The notes under the pieces: model-generated
Seen by the model: only the letters and a program-made list of their open reading frames with translations
Told to the model about the DNA's origin: nothing
Database searches by the model: none
Position numbers and translations under genes: made by a program
Assembly: GCA_009773165.1 (NCBI GenBank)
Contig: WOUZ01000003.1
Span: forward strand, 1-64,000
From: Bacteroidota bacterium
Lineage (GTDB): Bacteria > Bacteroidota > Bacteroidia > Bacteroidales > F082
DNA length: 64,000 bases
Reading direction: 5' to 3'
Shown: piece after piece, positions 17,086 to 26,320 of the stretch
Layout: every line of letters starts with the position of its first letter
Numbering within the stretch: the first letter of the stretch is position 1

Positions 17086-19055
17086 TTCTTTGATTCATTA
17101 ATGTGTTGTGCAAGCACTGTTAAGTCCATATTTCCTGCAGCAGTTTTTCTTAACTGGCCCATGATCCAGTTCTGTCTGTGAATCGAGTCTTCCTTCCCTT
17201 TTTTTGCAATAAATTTTTCGTGCAGATAAGGTATTTTACTTACGATATCCTCTCGATTCATGCGCTTGAACTTCATAATTGTAAGAGCAGATTCAAATTC
17301 AATCCTGGGGTGTTCCATCAGTATTGGCAGCATATGCCAGGATAGTCTTGGGTCAAGATTCTCTTGTTTCAGAAACGAAAAAAGATGATATATTTTACCT
17401 GGTTTAAAGCGGGAATTTTTGTGCTTACCCATCAGGTTTTTCAAACGCTGACCAATGAAAGAGCCAATGAGGGCCGGATTGTAATTGAAGTTTGTGACGA
17501 TTTCGTTTAACACCGGATACAGATTTCGGGCTAAAATAAATTTATACATATCTTCAGGAATTTTCCACTGTTTCATTTGCCGGTAACGATCAATGATATC
17601 AGAAGGGAGATTTTCCCCGAGTACCTGTATTAATTTGTCTTCCAATGGAATAGGGGCGGAGTCAGTGTCTGGATACATACGGTCGGCGCCAGGAAGAACA
17701 CGCTCAAAAATGGTTGTGCCATCAACAAACGATTTTCGTGTTTCATTTGGAATACCTTCAAAAGCCATTTTGCATCTTTCTTCGATGGTTTCGAAAGCAA
17801 CTTTCATATCAGCCTCAGGGCCCCATATGATGATAAGAGCGTCTTCGTTTGATGTTGAGGCAACACGAGCCAGAAGCTTCCATTCTGCTGAAGATATTTC
17901 CGAACCTAACGACTCACTATGCAGCATATTTGGTTTTTCGAGACAGGCAATCACTTTCAACCGATCGCTCAACTCATCAGCGAAACATTTGCCTGGTTGA
18001 GTGAAATGTGATAAAACGCCCTTGAAACCTGGTAATTTGATAAGTGTAACTGGTTGTTTTCGTGCAATTGCCTGAGCCAAAGGTGGATACATCAATTGAT
18101 CATCTTCAGGAACAAAAGTCTGAGTAACAATTTTCCAATTGTTATATGCAGGAATTCGTTGCCTTAATTCATCTCTTAAAAGCAATAACGACCATTGTCT
18201 AAATGCCTCAATATGCGTCAGTTCTGGAATCCATTTAGTATGAGCAACTCCTTTAATCTCTACTCGTGAACCTCCTCTGCAACTAACATTAACATCCTGC
18301 CGGCCACTTCCGATACCTGTTCTGACTTTTCCGGTGCTTCGGTTTAAAAACCGGATATAATTGCAGGCCTCCATCACCTCGTCGGGATTCAGACACTCAG
18401 GATAAGTCACTGTTTCAATAAGTGGCATACCCAACCGATCTGTTTTGTAAATGCGTATATGACCGATATCTGAAATCTCACGGCAAGAATCTTCCTCAAT
18501 ACTTAGTTGTATTAGCCTGATTTTTTTATTCTTCAACTCAATTTCACCTTCGACGCCAATAATGGCGGTACGCTGAAAACCGGTTGGAATACTACCGTCG
18601 AGGTATTGCTTACGGGTTATATGTACTTCTCCAACAATATTTAACTTTGAAAGCAACGATATTTCGATGGCAATTTCGAGGGCTTCCCGATTTATTGGAA
18701 AAGGAGGAGTGTCATCAACTTCGTAGGTGCAAGCGGTTTCGTTCCGAAGGCGGTAAATGATTTCTTTACGTGTTTTAAATTCCATCAAAGCTGTACCGTC
18801 GTATTCACCAAGCTCGCTAAGTGTGGGGCGCATATGGCGAATAAGCTCTGCATCGTAAACATCGCTTTTGTTGTAAATGCCTGCCGGACAGTGACAAAAT
18901 AGCTTCTCTTTTGTAAGCAGCTGCTGATGAACCTCCAAGCCCGACATAAACCCAATACGATCATAAGTTTGTTGCGTAGCATTTTTGCGGGTTACATAGC
19001 CCGCCTTTCGTTTTGTAGCCTCAATATTAGCATGAGGATCAAATGTTGCATCCAT
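17082..19055 (-). CDS. gatE: Archaeal-type Glu-tRNA(Gln) amidotransferase subunit E
   Basis: The GatB-related kinase/transamidase subunit that binds and activates Glu-tRNA(Gln); 657 residues, close to archaeal GatE and much longer than GatB (about 480). The conserved start 'GFMSGLEVHQQLLTKEKLFC' lies at residues 35-54, and further catalytic-cradle blocks include 'QLSIEEDSCREIS', 'IETVTYPE' and 'VRTGIGSGRQDVNVS'. The AspRS-like insertion specific to GatE is present in the middle ('IKLPGFKGVLSH', 'GKCFADELSDRLKV'). The C-terminal tRNA-binding tail ends with a YqeY-like segment ('IMGQLRKTAAGNMDL'). The start ATG is at 19055, and no strong -7 box is seen upstream. The frame is intact and base use looks like the neighbouring genes by eye, so any transfer is probably old. 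Confidence 0.92.
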   Translation of the reverse strand: MDATFDPHANIEATKRKAGYVTRKNATQQTYDRIGFMSGLEVHQQLLTKEKLFCHCPAGIYNKSDVYDAELIRHMRPTLSELGEYDGTALMEFKTRKEIIYRLRNETACTYEVDDTPPFPINREALEIAIEISLLSKLNIVGEVHITRKQYLDGSIPTGFQRTAIIGVEGEIELKNKKIRLIQLSIEEDSCREISDIGHIRIYKTDRLGMPLIETVTYPECLNPDEVMEACNYIRFLNRSTGKVRTGIGSGRQDVNVSCRGGSRVEIKGVAHTKWIPELTHIEAFRQWSLLLLRDELRQRIPAYNNWKIVTQTFVPEDDQLMYPPLAQAIARKQPVTLIKLPGFKGVLSHFTQPGKCFADELSDRLKVIACLEKPNMLHSESLGSEISSAEWKLLARVASTSNEDALIIIWGPEADMKVAFETIEERCKMAFEGIPNETRKSFVDGTTIFERVLPGADRMYPDTDSAPIPLEDKLIQVLGENLPSDIIDRYRQMKQWKIPEDMYKFILARNLYPVLNEIVTNFNYNPALIGSFIGQRLKNLMGKHKNSRFKPGKIYHLFSFLKQENLDPRLSWHMLPILMEHPRIEFESALTIMKFKRMNREDIVSKIPYLHEKFIAKKGKEDSIHRQNWIMGQLRKTAAGNMDLTVLAQHINESKK

Positions 19056-19456
19056 TATCTGATGAATTAATTCAATGACCGAAACGCGATTTTGATAGCA
19101 AACTGAAAAGCTTTTGATTAATTAGGGGGTTGCAGGTTTTATTGCAAAAATTACCAAATTATAAGTAATTAATTTGTTTCCCGTTTTACCCCAAGCCCTT
19201 CAAGGTGCTGAATTTACTGACACACAACACCTGCATCAATGGCCGTAAAATTAGTGTAAAAGGGGGTCAGGTTTACGAAATAATCATTCTAAATTACGCA
19301 GAAAAGCAGGCAGGTTTTTTGATTTGTACTTATTAATTTTCTTTTAAAGCGATAAAAACATTCTTTTCAATTGGTTTAAGTTGCTCTAAAATTTGCTTCA
19401 GGATCAGATTTTCACCTATTTATTAATTCGCTGGCAACCTGCTGAGTGAATAGTCT
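19056..19456. other. Intergenic region between gatE and the OstA-like gene
   Basis: About 400 bases between divergent genes. I see no open frame of note, no tRNA-like fold and no clear -7 box for gatE; the best minus-strand match (TCAGTTTG near 19100) has one mismatch. The right end leads into the promoter of the OstA-like gene. Confidence 0.5.
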
Positions 19457-19464
19457 TATTTTTG
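19457..19464 (+). promoter_or_regulatory. -7 box for the OstA-like gene
   Basis: TATTTTTG matches TAnnTTTG and ends 18 bases before the ATG at 19483. A -33 TTTG is not clear. Confidence 0.5.
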
Positions 19465-19482
19465 CAGACTTAAATTTAGTTT

Positions 19483-21036
19483 ATGAACCTCCAGAGGTAT
19501 CTCCTTTCATTCTTTTTTGTCATAGTGTTTTCAATCGCTGTTTTCCCGCAACAAAAAACGGTAATTCACATTGAGAGGGCTCAGCTGCAACAGTTCGACA
19601 AGAAGTTGGGACCCGATATTGAACGCCTGAAAGGAAATGTGGTCCTCAGGCAGGACTCAACCTGGTTTTACTGTGACAGTGCATATCTGAACGAAAAAAG
19701 CAGAAATTTTGACGCTTTCGGCAACGTACACATCAAGGTAAGTGATACCCTGAATATTTATGGAGATAAACTCAAGTACAATGGTGAAAGCAAGGTTGCT
19801 GAGTTGTTTAATCATGTGAAACTTGTTGATGATTCTACAATTTTGGAAACCGAATATATGCTTTATTACAGGCTCACCCGTCTGGCTCACTATCCTGACA
19901 GTGGTACAATTACCAGCGGGGAGAATATTCTCAAAAGCAAAAAGGGTTACTACCAGAGTGATAAAAAAGAGTTTTATTTCAGCAAAGATGTGGAACTTAT
20001 TAATCCGGATTATACAACCTACACTGATACAATGGTTTATAATACAAGAACCGAAACGGCCTGGTTCTATAGCCCAACATTAATCCGGGGAAAAGACAAT
20101 ACAATTTATGCCGAATCGGGATGGTACAATACGCGTCTGGATGTGGCTCAACTTGAAAAAAATAATCAGCTAACAACAGAAGATCAGGTTGTTGAATCCG
20201 ATTGGATGTTTTACAACCGTAATACTGGTTTCGGTGATGCAAGGGGGAATGTTGTCATTACAGATACGACCCATAAAATGATTATTAAAGGAGAGATTGG
20301 AAAAATCTGGGAAGATGAAGGACGTTCATATGTTACTGAAAAGACGTTAGCAATTTCCTATGACAAAAATGACAGTCTTTTCATGCATGCGGATACAATG
20401 TTTATGTTTTTTGATAAAGATAAGCAAGCCAAACAGATGCTGGCATATTATGGTGTTCGTTTCTATAGGTCTGATCTTCAGGGTTCCTGCGACTCATTGG
20501 TTTATCATATGGCTGACTCAACGATGCGCATGTACATTGAACCAGTGCTTTGGTCATCAAAAAATCAGCTCACTGCGGATTCGATTTTTGTGACCATTGC
20601 GAATCAACAACTTGATTCATTGGTGATGCACAACAGCGCTTTTATTGTTTCACGCGATTCGATGATAAATTACAATCAGATTAAAGGAAAGAATATGGTT
20701 GGTTATTTTGTTGAAAACGAACTGGATAAAATATTTGTTGATGGCAATGCTCAAACGGTTTACTGGGTTCGGGAGGATGATGGCCAGTTAGTTGGTATTA
20801 ACCTTGCTAAATCAAGTACGTTGATGATACGCCTTGAAGATAATAACATTAAAGGGATTTCATATTTTTCAGGGCCCAATGAGGTGATGTATCCCGAAAA
20901 AGATTTGCCGAAGGAAGAAGCAATTCTTAAAGGTTTTCGTTGGCTGGAAAAGATACGACCAACAGATCGAATGGATATATTTAGAAAAATTGAGCCTGAA
21001 ATTGAGGTTGTTCAAAAAGAGGAGCAGGAAAAATAA
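19483..21036 (+). CDS. OstA-like protein (LptA/LptD N-terminal domain repeats)
   Basis: A 517-residue exported protein (signal peptide ending 'FPQQ') built of OstA/LptA-type beta-jellyroll repeats. 'RLKGNVVLRQDSTWFYCDSAYLN' and 'NFDAFGNVHIKVSDTLNIYGDKL' are diagnostic strands, and 'GDARGNVVITD' is a later one. LptA carries LPS across the periplasm to LptD; E. coli LptA is only about 185 residues, so this is an elongated version with probably several jellyrolls. A short charged tail ends the protein ('EEQEK'). The LptD-like gene at 23553 and lptB at 39512 in the same window support an LPS-transport role, though the length leaves room for a different partner. Confidence 0.8.
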   Translation: MNLQRYLLSFFFVIVFSIAVFPQQKTVIHIERAQLQQFDKKLGPDIERLKGNVVLRQDSTWFYCDSAYLNEKSRNFDAFGNVHIKVSDTLNIYGDKLKYNGESKVAELFNHVKLVDDSTILETEYMLYYRLTRLAHYPDSGTITSGENILKSKKGYYQSDKKEFYFSKDVELINPDYTTYTDTMVYNTRTETAWFYSPTLIRGKDNTIYAESGWYNTRLDVAQLEKNNQLTTEDQVVESDWMFYNRNTGFGDARGNVVITDTTHKMIIKGEIGKIWEDEGRSYVTEKTLAISYDKNDSLFMHADTMFMFFDKDKQAKQMLAYYGVRFYRSDLQGSCDSLVYHMADSTMRMYIEPVLWSSKNQLTADSIFVTIANQQLDSLVMHNSAFIVSRDSMINYNQIKGKNMVGYFVENELDKIFVDGNAQTVYWVREDDGQLVGINLAKSSTLMIRLEDNNIKGISYFSGPNEVMYPEKDLPKEEAILKGFRWLEKIRPTDRMDIFRKIEPEIEVVQKEEQEK

Positions 21037-21042
21037 CTGCGC

Positions 21043-21990
21043 CTAAAATAAACTGAACTTCACATAACGTTTGGGGTTTAACCTAACATCTTCGAGGAGT
21101 TTATTGAGTTCCTCTGCCGATTTTTCCAATTGGTAATATAAGGTGTCGTTACTCATGATTTTTCCAACAGATCCTTGCCCGTTGTTTATAGTGGAAAGCA
21201 TAAAATTGAGCTCAGCAAGCGAAGCGTTCACACTTCGAACCGTTCCGCCAATATCTGTTTTCACCAATGTATCGGAAAATGTGGCTGCGTTGGCAAGGAT
21301 TTTACTTATCTGACCATTGTTTTGCTCCAGGTTACGCGTAATAAGCTCGATGTTATAGAGGATGGATGCTAAACGCGATTGTTCTGTCATTACTATCGTT
21401 TCTACAGTTGCTGAGGTGCGTTCCAGATTTTTAATTGTTTTGGAAATATTTTGCAAACTTTCTATGATATTGCCTTGTGAATTCTCATTTAAGAGTGTTT
21501 GCACGATAACCACTAATGAATCAAGCGACGAAATAAGACCCTCTGCTTTCATTTTTAATGGAAGTACCTGAGCATTAACCTCATCCATAAGGCTTGCTTC
21601 TATTGAAGAAGACAAGGTATCGTTTTGTTTCAGATTTGTTTTGGCATCGCCTAACTGAAGTTCTATCGCTTTTGATCCCATCAGATCGGAACTGTAAATG
21701 CGGGCAATACTGTTCGAAGGAATTGGGAAATCAGTTGTGACTGACAATTGAACGATCAGACGACCACTCAGATCCGGGTGAAAATAAATATCACGCACCT
21801 GACCAATCCTTAAGCCGTTTAAAACAACAGGATTGCTTTTAATCAGCCCGTTAACCGATTTGTATTCAACATAAAACAACGTCTCTTTGTTGAAAATATC
21901 TTTTCCCTTCAGGAAATTAAAACCCCAGATAAACAAGAATAATGCTGCAATAAACAGGAATGCAACAACATATACTTTTTTATTTTTCAT
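21043..21990 (-). CDS. MlaD/MCE-family lipid-transport protein
   Basis: A 315-residue protein with one N-terminal membrane anchor (about residues 6-24) and an MCE domain (about 38-115, 'VEYKSVNGLIKSNPVVLNGLRIGQV' region). A long, probably coiled helical segment rich in Leu, Ile and Asn follows ('ISKTIKNLERTSATVETI', 'NIELITRNLEQNNGQISKIL'). MCE proteins form hexameric rings or tubes that carry phospholipids between the membranes. The usual ABC partners (MlaE/MlaF) are not adjacent. It converges on the OstA-like gene with a six-base gap and lies downstream of the amidase gene after 279 bases that hold a candidate promoter. Confidence 0.85.
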   Translation of the reverse strand: MKNKKVYVVAFLFIAALFLFIWGFNFLKGKDIFNKETLFYVEYKSVNGLIKSNPVVLNGLRIGQVRDIYFHPDLSGRLIVQLSVTTDFPIPSNSIARIYSSDLMGSKAIELQLGDAKTNLKQNDTLSSSIEASLMDEVNAQVLPLKMKAEGLISSLDSLVVIVQTLLNENSQGNIIESLQNISKTIKNLERTSATVETIVMTEQSRLASILYNIELITRNLEQNNGQISKILANAATFSDTLVKTDIGGTVRSVNASLAELNFMLSTINNGQGSVGKIMSNDTLYYQLEKSAEELNKLLEDVRLNPKRYVKFSLF

Positions 21991-22128
21991 CTTTTACATG
22001 ATTATTATCAGACGCAAATGTGAATCCAACATCCGATTTGTTTTTTACAAATAATGACCCAATTTAATACCTTATGGTTGCATTTATGACCATTGTCTTT
22101 TTTTGAATGTGTTTTTTAAAAAGCAGTG

Positions 22129-22136
22129 CAAAGATA
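22129..22136 (-). promoter_or_regulatory. Candidate -7 box for the MlaD-like gene
   Basis: The minus strand reads TATCTTTG, matching TAnnTTTG, about 140 bases before the ATG at 21990. Confidence 0.35.
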
Positions 22137-22269
22137 CATCATTGAATTCATGCTGGTCAATGGCTTCATCGTTAATATTTTGAAATCATTATCTTGTTGA
22201 ATATTAGGCGCATCCTTTTGGAACAATCATTTTTTCCGAAATTTGAAATATGCATTTATTCTTTTCTCA

Positions 22270-23484
22270 CTAGTTATTTTTAGCAGCCTCTTCAATTTTG
22301 ATCCGAATTCCCTTTTCGAAGGCGACAACAAACGCATCGTCATAGCCATTTTTTCGCAGCTTTGATTGATGATTAATCGCGTCTTTTAAGTTTGAGAAAC
22401 TTCCTGAGGTGTACTTAAATAATCCATTATGAAAATAAAAACCCACGTCTGTAAGCTGACTAAACCGTTTGTCGCTGAGTGGAATTTCACGCGGATAAGT
22501 TGCAAACTGTACTTTGTAAACAATTGATTCTGTTGGTTTCTCAGTTAGTGTCTGTTGCGAAACTATCTTTTCTTTCTCTATTATTTTTTCAGGTTCGGGC
22601 GAGGGCTTAACTGTAGTTGTGGAGTCTTTTTTTGAAGGTGCAAGAATCTCTTTCCATTCCTCCGGTATCTCAATAGGAATGATGTTGTCGCGCTCATATT
22701 GCTGTTTGTATTCCCTGAATGCTCTGTAGATTGCAGAAGCCATAAAAGCTTTCCCTTCTTCCGACATAAGAAATTTTTCCTCATTCAGGTTGGTAATGAA
22801 CCCCAATTCGATTAAAATACTCGGCATAGCTGTTTTATAGAGGACTAAAAATCCTGCCTGCTGCACACTGCGATCCTTGCGGCCAACACGTTTTGTAAAC
22901 TGTTCCTGAACCTGTTGGGCAATTTTAATACTTTGTTGCTTGTTGTCTGATTGAAAAAGCGAGAGTGCAATATAAGCTGCGGTGCTGTTAGGATCAAATC
23001 CTCCGTATTCATCGCTGGCATTTTCTTCAAAAAGAATGGCAGCATTCTCAAGTTTTGCTACCTCGAGGTTTGCTTCTGTTTTGTGTTCCCCCATCACAAA
23101 TGTCTCAGCACCAAATACTTTTGTATCGACTGATGCATTGCAATGGATCGACAAAAAGAGGTCAGCATTGTTTTCGTTTGCGATTGCTGCCCTGCGGTGC
23201 AGCTCAATAAACTCATCCTTCGAACGTGTAAAAATCACTTTTACGTCAGGCAGGTTTTGCCGGATATAAGTTCCAGTTAACAGAGCAACATCAAGGACAA
23301 TGTTTTTCTCTTTCGAATGCTTACCAACAGCTCCCGGATCACGTCCACCGTGGCCTGCATCAATAACAACAGTCCTGATTTTACTCCCTTTTTGAGCAAT
23401 GAGCTCTGCTTTTGGCAGAATCATCAAAACCAACACAACAAAGTAAAATGGAATGCGTTGAAGGAATGTCGGTTTGGCAATCAT
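22270..23484 (-). CDS. N-acetylmuramoyl-L-alanine amidase (Amidase_3) with SPOR-like C-terminus
   Basis: A periplasmic zinc amidase that cuts the bond between MurNAc and L-Ala, used in daughter-cell separation; about 404 residues. The ATG at 23484 is chosen because it leads into the signal peptide ('IPFYFVVLVLMILPKAEL'), whereas the upstream extension runs through the promoter. The zinc site begins 'VIDAGHGGRDPGAVG'; the second histidine is in 'DLFLSIHCNAS' and the catalytic Glu in 'SILIELGFITN'. A Ser/Thr/Pro/Lys-rich linker follows, then a SPOR-like domain (about 320-400, 'YKVQFATYPREIPL'), which would target denuded septal glycan. It is divergent from the LptD-like gene. Confidence 0.9.
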   Translation of the reverse strand: MIAKPTFLQRIPFYFVVLVLMILPKAELIAQKGSKIRTVVIDAGHGGRDPGAVGKHSKEKNIVLDVALLTGTYIRQNLPDVKVIFTRSKDEFIELHRRAAIANENNADLFLSIHCNASVDTKVFGAETFVMGEHKTEANLEVAKLENAAILFEENASDEYGGFDPNSTAAYIALSLFQSDNKQQSIKIAQQVQEQFTKRVGRKDRSVQQAGFLVLYKTAMPSILIELGFITNLNEEKFLMSEEGKAFMASAIYRAFREYKQQYERDNIIPIEIPEEWKEILAPSKKDSTTTVKPSPEPEKIIEKEKIVSQQTLTEKPTESIVYKVQFATYPREIPLSDKRFSQLTDVGFYFHNGLFKYTSGSFSNLKDAINHQSKLRKNGYDDAFVVAFEKGIRIKIEEAAKNN

Positions 23485-23494
23485 TTTTTGAAAG

Positions 23495-23502
23495 TATATT
23501 TG
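23495..23502 (+). promoter_or_regulatory. -7 box for the LptD-like gene
   Basis: TATATTTG on the plus strand matches TAnnTTTG, 50 bases before the TTG start at 23553. It lies inside the leader of the divergent amidase gene. Confidence 0.5.
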
Positions 23503-23532
23503 CACTCTGAAATTCTTCGTTATAATCGTATA

Positions 23533-23540
23533 CAAATTTA
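23533..23540 (-). promoter_or_regulatory. -7 box for the amidase gene
   Basis: The minus strand reads TAAATTTG, matching TAnnTTTG, 48 bases before the ATG at 23484. It faces the plus-strand box at 23495, so the two divergent transcripts would overlap at their 5' ends. Confidence 0.5.
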
Positions 23541-23552
23541 ATCGAATCTGCT

Positions 23553-26249
23553 TTGGCACAACCATTTCAACCTTTAAAAAATATCCTGCGTACGCTGGTG
23601 ATGATTTCTATCGCCTGGATATTTGTAGTTGGAGGGTCAGAAAAGCTGTTCTCTGTCAATTTCTTACAACATAATAACGACGAAAATTCCATTTTGTTTC
23701 CTCCCGACACACTGCCTGTCGTTTCTGACAGCCTGAAGATGTCAGTTCCGGATAGTCTGGTGGTTTCAGACAGCCTTGCTAAAAAAGCAAAAACAACCCT
23801 TGAAGCAAAAGTTGAACGCACGGCTAATGACTCCATCATTCAGGATTTAAAAAACAAAAAAGTTTATTTATATGGTAATGCTGTGGTTACCTATGGCGAT
23901 ATCAAGCTTGAGGCGGCGTACATTGAATTCAGTTTTGAAACCAATCAGGTGTATGCCCGTGGCGTTACTGATTCGGCAGGAATAGTTACTGGAACGCCTC
24001 GTTTCACAGATAAAACACAAACATTTGAATCTAAAGAGATTAACTATAACTTTAATTCAAAAAAAGGAATCATTAACAGTGTTGTAACAGAAGATGGGGC
24101 AGGTTTTTTACATGGATCACAGGTGAAGAAAATGGCTGACAATTCAATCAATATTAAATCTGGTGGATATACAACCTGCAATAATAAAGAGCATCCGCAT
24201 TTTGAATTCCGTTTTGCTAAATCAAAAGTGATTCCTGATAATAAAATTGTAACAGGCCCTGCTTATCTTGTCATTGAGGGAATGCCAACTCCGTTAGCTG
24301 TTCCTTTTGGCATGTTTCCAAACAAAAGCGGGCAGCGTTCAGGAATTCGAATTCCAACATATGGTGAAGCTGACAAGCGTGGATTTTATTTCGAAAATGG
24401 GGGTTATTACTGGGCCATTAATGAGAATATTGATTTGGATATTTTGGGTGACATCTACACACGCGGTAGCTGGGCTTTAAAACCAACGCTCCGGTATATT
24501 AAAAGATATAAATACAGCGGTAACCTGAACACATCCTACGCTATCAACATCACAGGTGTGGAAGGTGCAGCTGATTATCAAAAAAGCCGCGATTTTCGCA
24601 TCAGGTGGACGCATCAGCAGGATGCCAAAGCTCACCCGAGCAGTCGTTTTAGTGCTAATGTTAATATTGTGAGCAGTAACTTCAATACGTTTAATCCGGT
24701 TAATACTGAAAGCTATCTGAGTAACGAATTTCAGTCGTCGATTGCCTATCAAACAAATTGGAACAACAAGTATTTTTTAACAGCAAATGCAAGTCACCGT
24801 CAAAATACCAAGACAAAGGTTGTAAACGTAACCTTGCCATCCATTACTTTTAACACAAACAAAATCAATCCTTTAAAGCGTAAGAACAGTATTGGAAAAT
24901 CGAAATGGTACGAAGAATTGAACATGGGTTACACCATGAAAGCCGAAAATACAATAAGCTTACCTGATAGTTTGCTTTTTAAGCCGGGAGCCCTTACCAA
25001 AATGCGTAATGGGATTCAACATAATATTCCAATAAACCTTCCCTTAAAAATTTTAAAGCACTTCTCACTTACCAATTCGATAAATATTACTGACAGGATG
25101 TACTTTGATTCCCGCCGAAAAAGCTGGGTCAACGATACTCTTTTTGAGAATAATGATACCATTGTGGGTTATGAGAAAATTGATACTATTGCTGGATTTA
25201 GTAATGTGTTCGATTACAACCTCTCAACAAATCTAAGTACAAAAGTCTATGGGATGGTCAACTTTAAAAAAGGCCCCATCAGAGCTATTCGTCATGTTGT
25301 CACGCCTCGAGTTGGATTTACTTACACTCCTGAGTTTTCTGATCCTAAATGGAATTATTACGATTCGTATGTTGATGGTGATGGTGTGGAGCAGGTTTAT
25401 TCACGTTATGAAGGTTCAATTTTTGGATCGCCACCTGAAAGTAAATCCGGAAGAATCAACTTTGGTATCAGCAATAATTTGGAGATTAAAGTACGATCAA
25501 AGAAGGATACCATTACCGGAATGAAGAAAATTCCGCTTATTGAGGATTTCTCCATCAGTGGTTCTTACGATCTTGCACGTGATTCGCTGAATCTTTCTTA
25601 CATAACAATGAGTGGGCGTACACGTCTTTTTAAGAACTTTAATATCAATTATTCAAGTAGTTGGGATCCATATGTGCTTGATTCCTTGGGTAAACAAATC
25701 AATAAGTTTGAATGGACGGAGAATAAAAGGTTGCTTCGGCCAACACAATCGACATGGAACTTTGGTGCAAGCTGGAAATTAAGTCAGAAGGATTTTGCAA
25801 AAACACCTGAAAAAAAACCGGAACAGCCTCCTTCTTCCATGGCAAGTGAGGCCGAACTTAATGACATTCAGCGAAATCCGGATGACTATGTAGATTGGTC
25901 GATACCATGGTCACTCTCGATCAATTACAATTTACGTTATTCGAACAATATCCTTTATCAGGATTATGTTCGGTCGGATACACGTAAAGTTGTTCAAACC
26001 CTTGGGTTTTCAGGCGATATAAATATTACTCCGAAATGGAAAGTTTCGGCACAATCGGGTTGGGACTTCGAAAATAAAGGCCTTTCCTACACCAGTTTAA
26101 ATATTTACCGTGACCTGCACTGCTGGGAAATGCGTTTTAGCTGGGTTCCGATAGGCCCGCGTAAAAGCTGGAATTTTTCGTTAAATGTAAAAGCTTCAGT
26201 TCTTCAGGATCTTAAGCTTACCAAGAAAAAGGACTTCCGCGATATCTAA
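23553..26249 (+). CDS. LptD-like LPS-assembly outer-membrane protein
   Basis: An 898-residue outer-membrane protein of the putative LptD family of Bacteroidota, which inserts LPS into the outer leaflet. The likely start is the TTG at 23553, since it supplies basic residues (Lys, Arg) ahead of the hydrophobic signal core; the ATG at 23601 would begin inside that core. Residues ~95-260 are the OstA/LptA-like periplasmic domain ('KKVYLYGNAVVTYGDIKLEA', 'GMPTPLAVPFGMFPNK'). The remainder is a large beta-barrel of alternating strands ('NINYSSSWDPY', 'MRFSWVPIGPRKSWNF'). Internal low-complexity 'KTPEKKPEQPPSS' probably forms a loop. Confidence 0.85.
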   Translation: MAQPFQPLKNILRTLVMISIAWIFVVGGSEKLFSVNFLQHNNDENSILFPPDTLPVVSDSLKMSVPDSLVVSDSLAKKAKTTLEAKVERTANDSIIQDLKNKKVYLYGNAVVTYGDIKLEAAYIEFSFETNQVYARGVTDSAGIVTGTPRFTDKTQTFESKEINYNFNSKKGIINSVVTEDGAGFLHGSQVKKMADNSINIKSGGYTTCNNKEHPHFEFRFAKSKVIPDNKIVTGPAYLVIEGMPTPLAVPFGMFPNKSGQRSGIRIPTYGEADKRGFYFENGGYYWAINENIDLDILGDIYTRGSWALKPTLRYIKRYKYSGNLNTSYAINITGVEGAADYQKSRDFRIRWTHQQDAKAHPSSRFSANVNIVSSNFNTFNPVNTESYLSNEFQSSIAYQTNWNNKYFLTANASHRQNTKTKVVNVTLPSITFNTNKINPLKRKNSIGKSKWYEELNMGYTMKAENTISLPDSLLFKPGALTKMRNGIQHNIPINLPLKILKHFSLTNSINITDRMYFDSRRKSWVNDTLFENNDTIVGYEKIDTIAGFSNVFDYNLSTNLSTKVYGMVNFKKGPIRAIRHVVTPRVGFTYTPEFSDPKWNYYDSYVDGDGVEQVYSRYEGSIFGSPPESKSGRINFGISNNLEIKVRSKKDTITGMKKIPLIEDFSISGSYDLARDSLNLSYITMSGRTRLFKNFNINYSSSWDPYVLDSLGKQINKFEWTENKRLLRPTQSTWNFGASWKLSQKDFAKTPEKKPEQPPSSMASEAELNDIQRNPDDYVDWSIPWSLSINYNLRYSNNILYQDYVRSDTRKVVQTLGFSGDINITPKWKVSAQSGWDFENKGLSYTSLNIYRDLHCWEMRFSWVPIGPRKSWNFSLNVKASVLQDLKLTKKKDFRDI

Positions 26250-26297
26250 TCACAAATTCATTTGCAGGTTTTTTTACATTTTCCAAATTCAATTGGA

Positions 26298-26305
26298 TAT
26301 ATTTG
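26298..26305 (+). promoter_or_regulatory. ridA: -7 box for ridA
   Basis: TATATTTG matches TAnnTTTG, ending 15 bases before the ATG at 26321. There is no clear -33 TTTG at the expected distance. Confidence 0.5.
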
Positions 26306-26320
26306 TGAAAAATTGAAACA

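Noticed and set aside
17593-18000. 135-residue open frame antisense to gatE
   Set aside because: GatE is conserved through this region, and the opposite frame shows no domain or start signals.
19201-19270. AGGTG/CACCT partial inverted repeat in the gatE-OstA spacer
   Set aside because: Short, with a loop too long and mismatched to support a terminator or operator.
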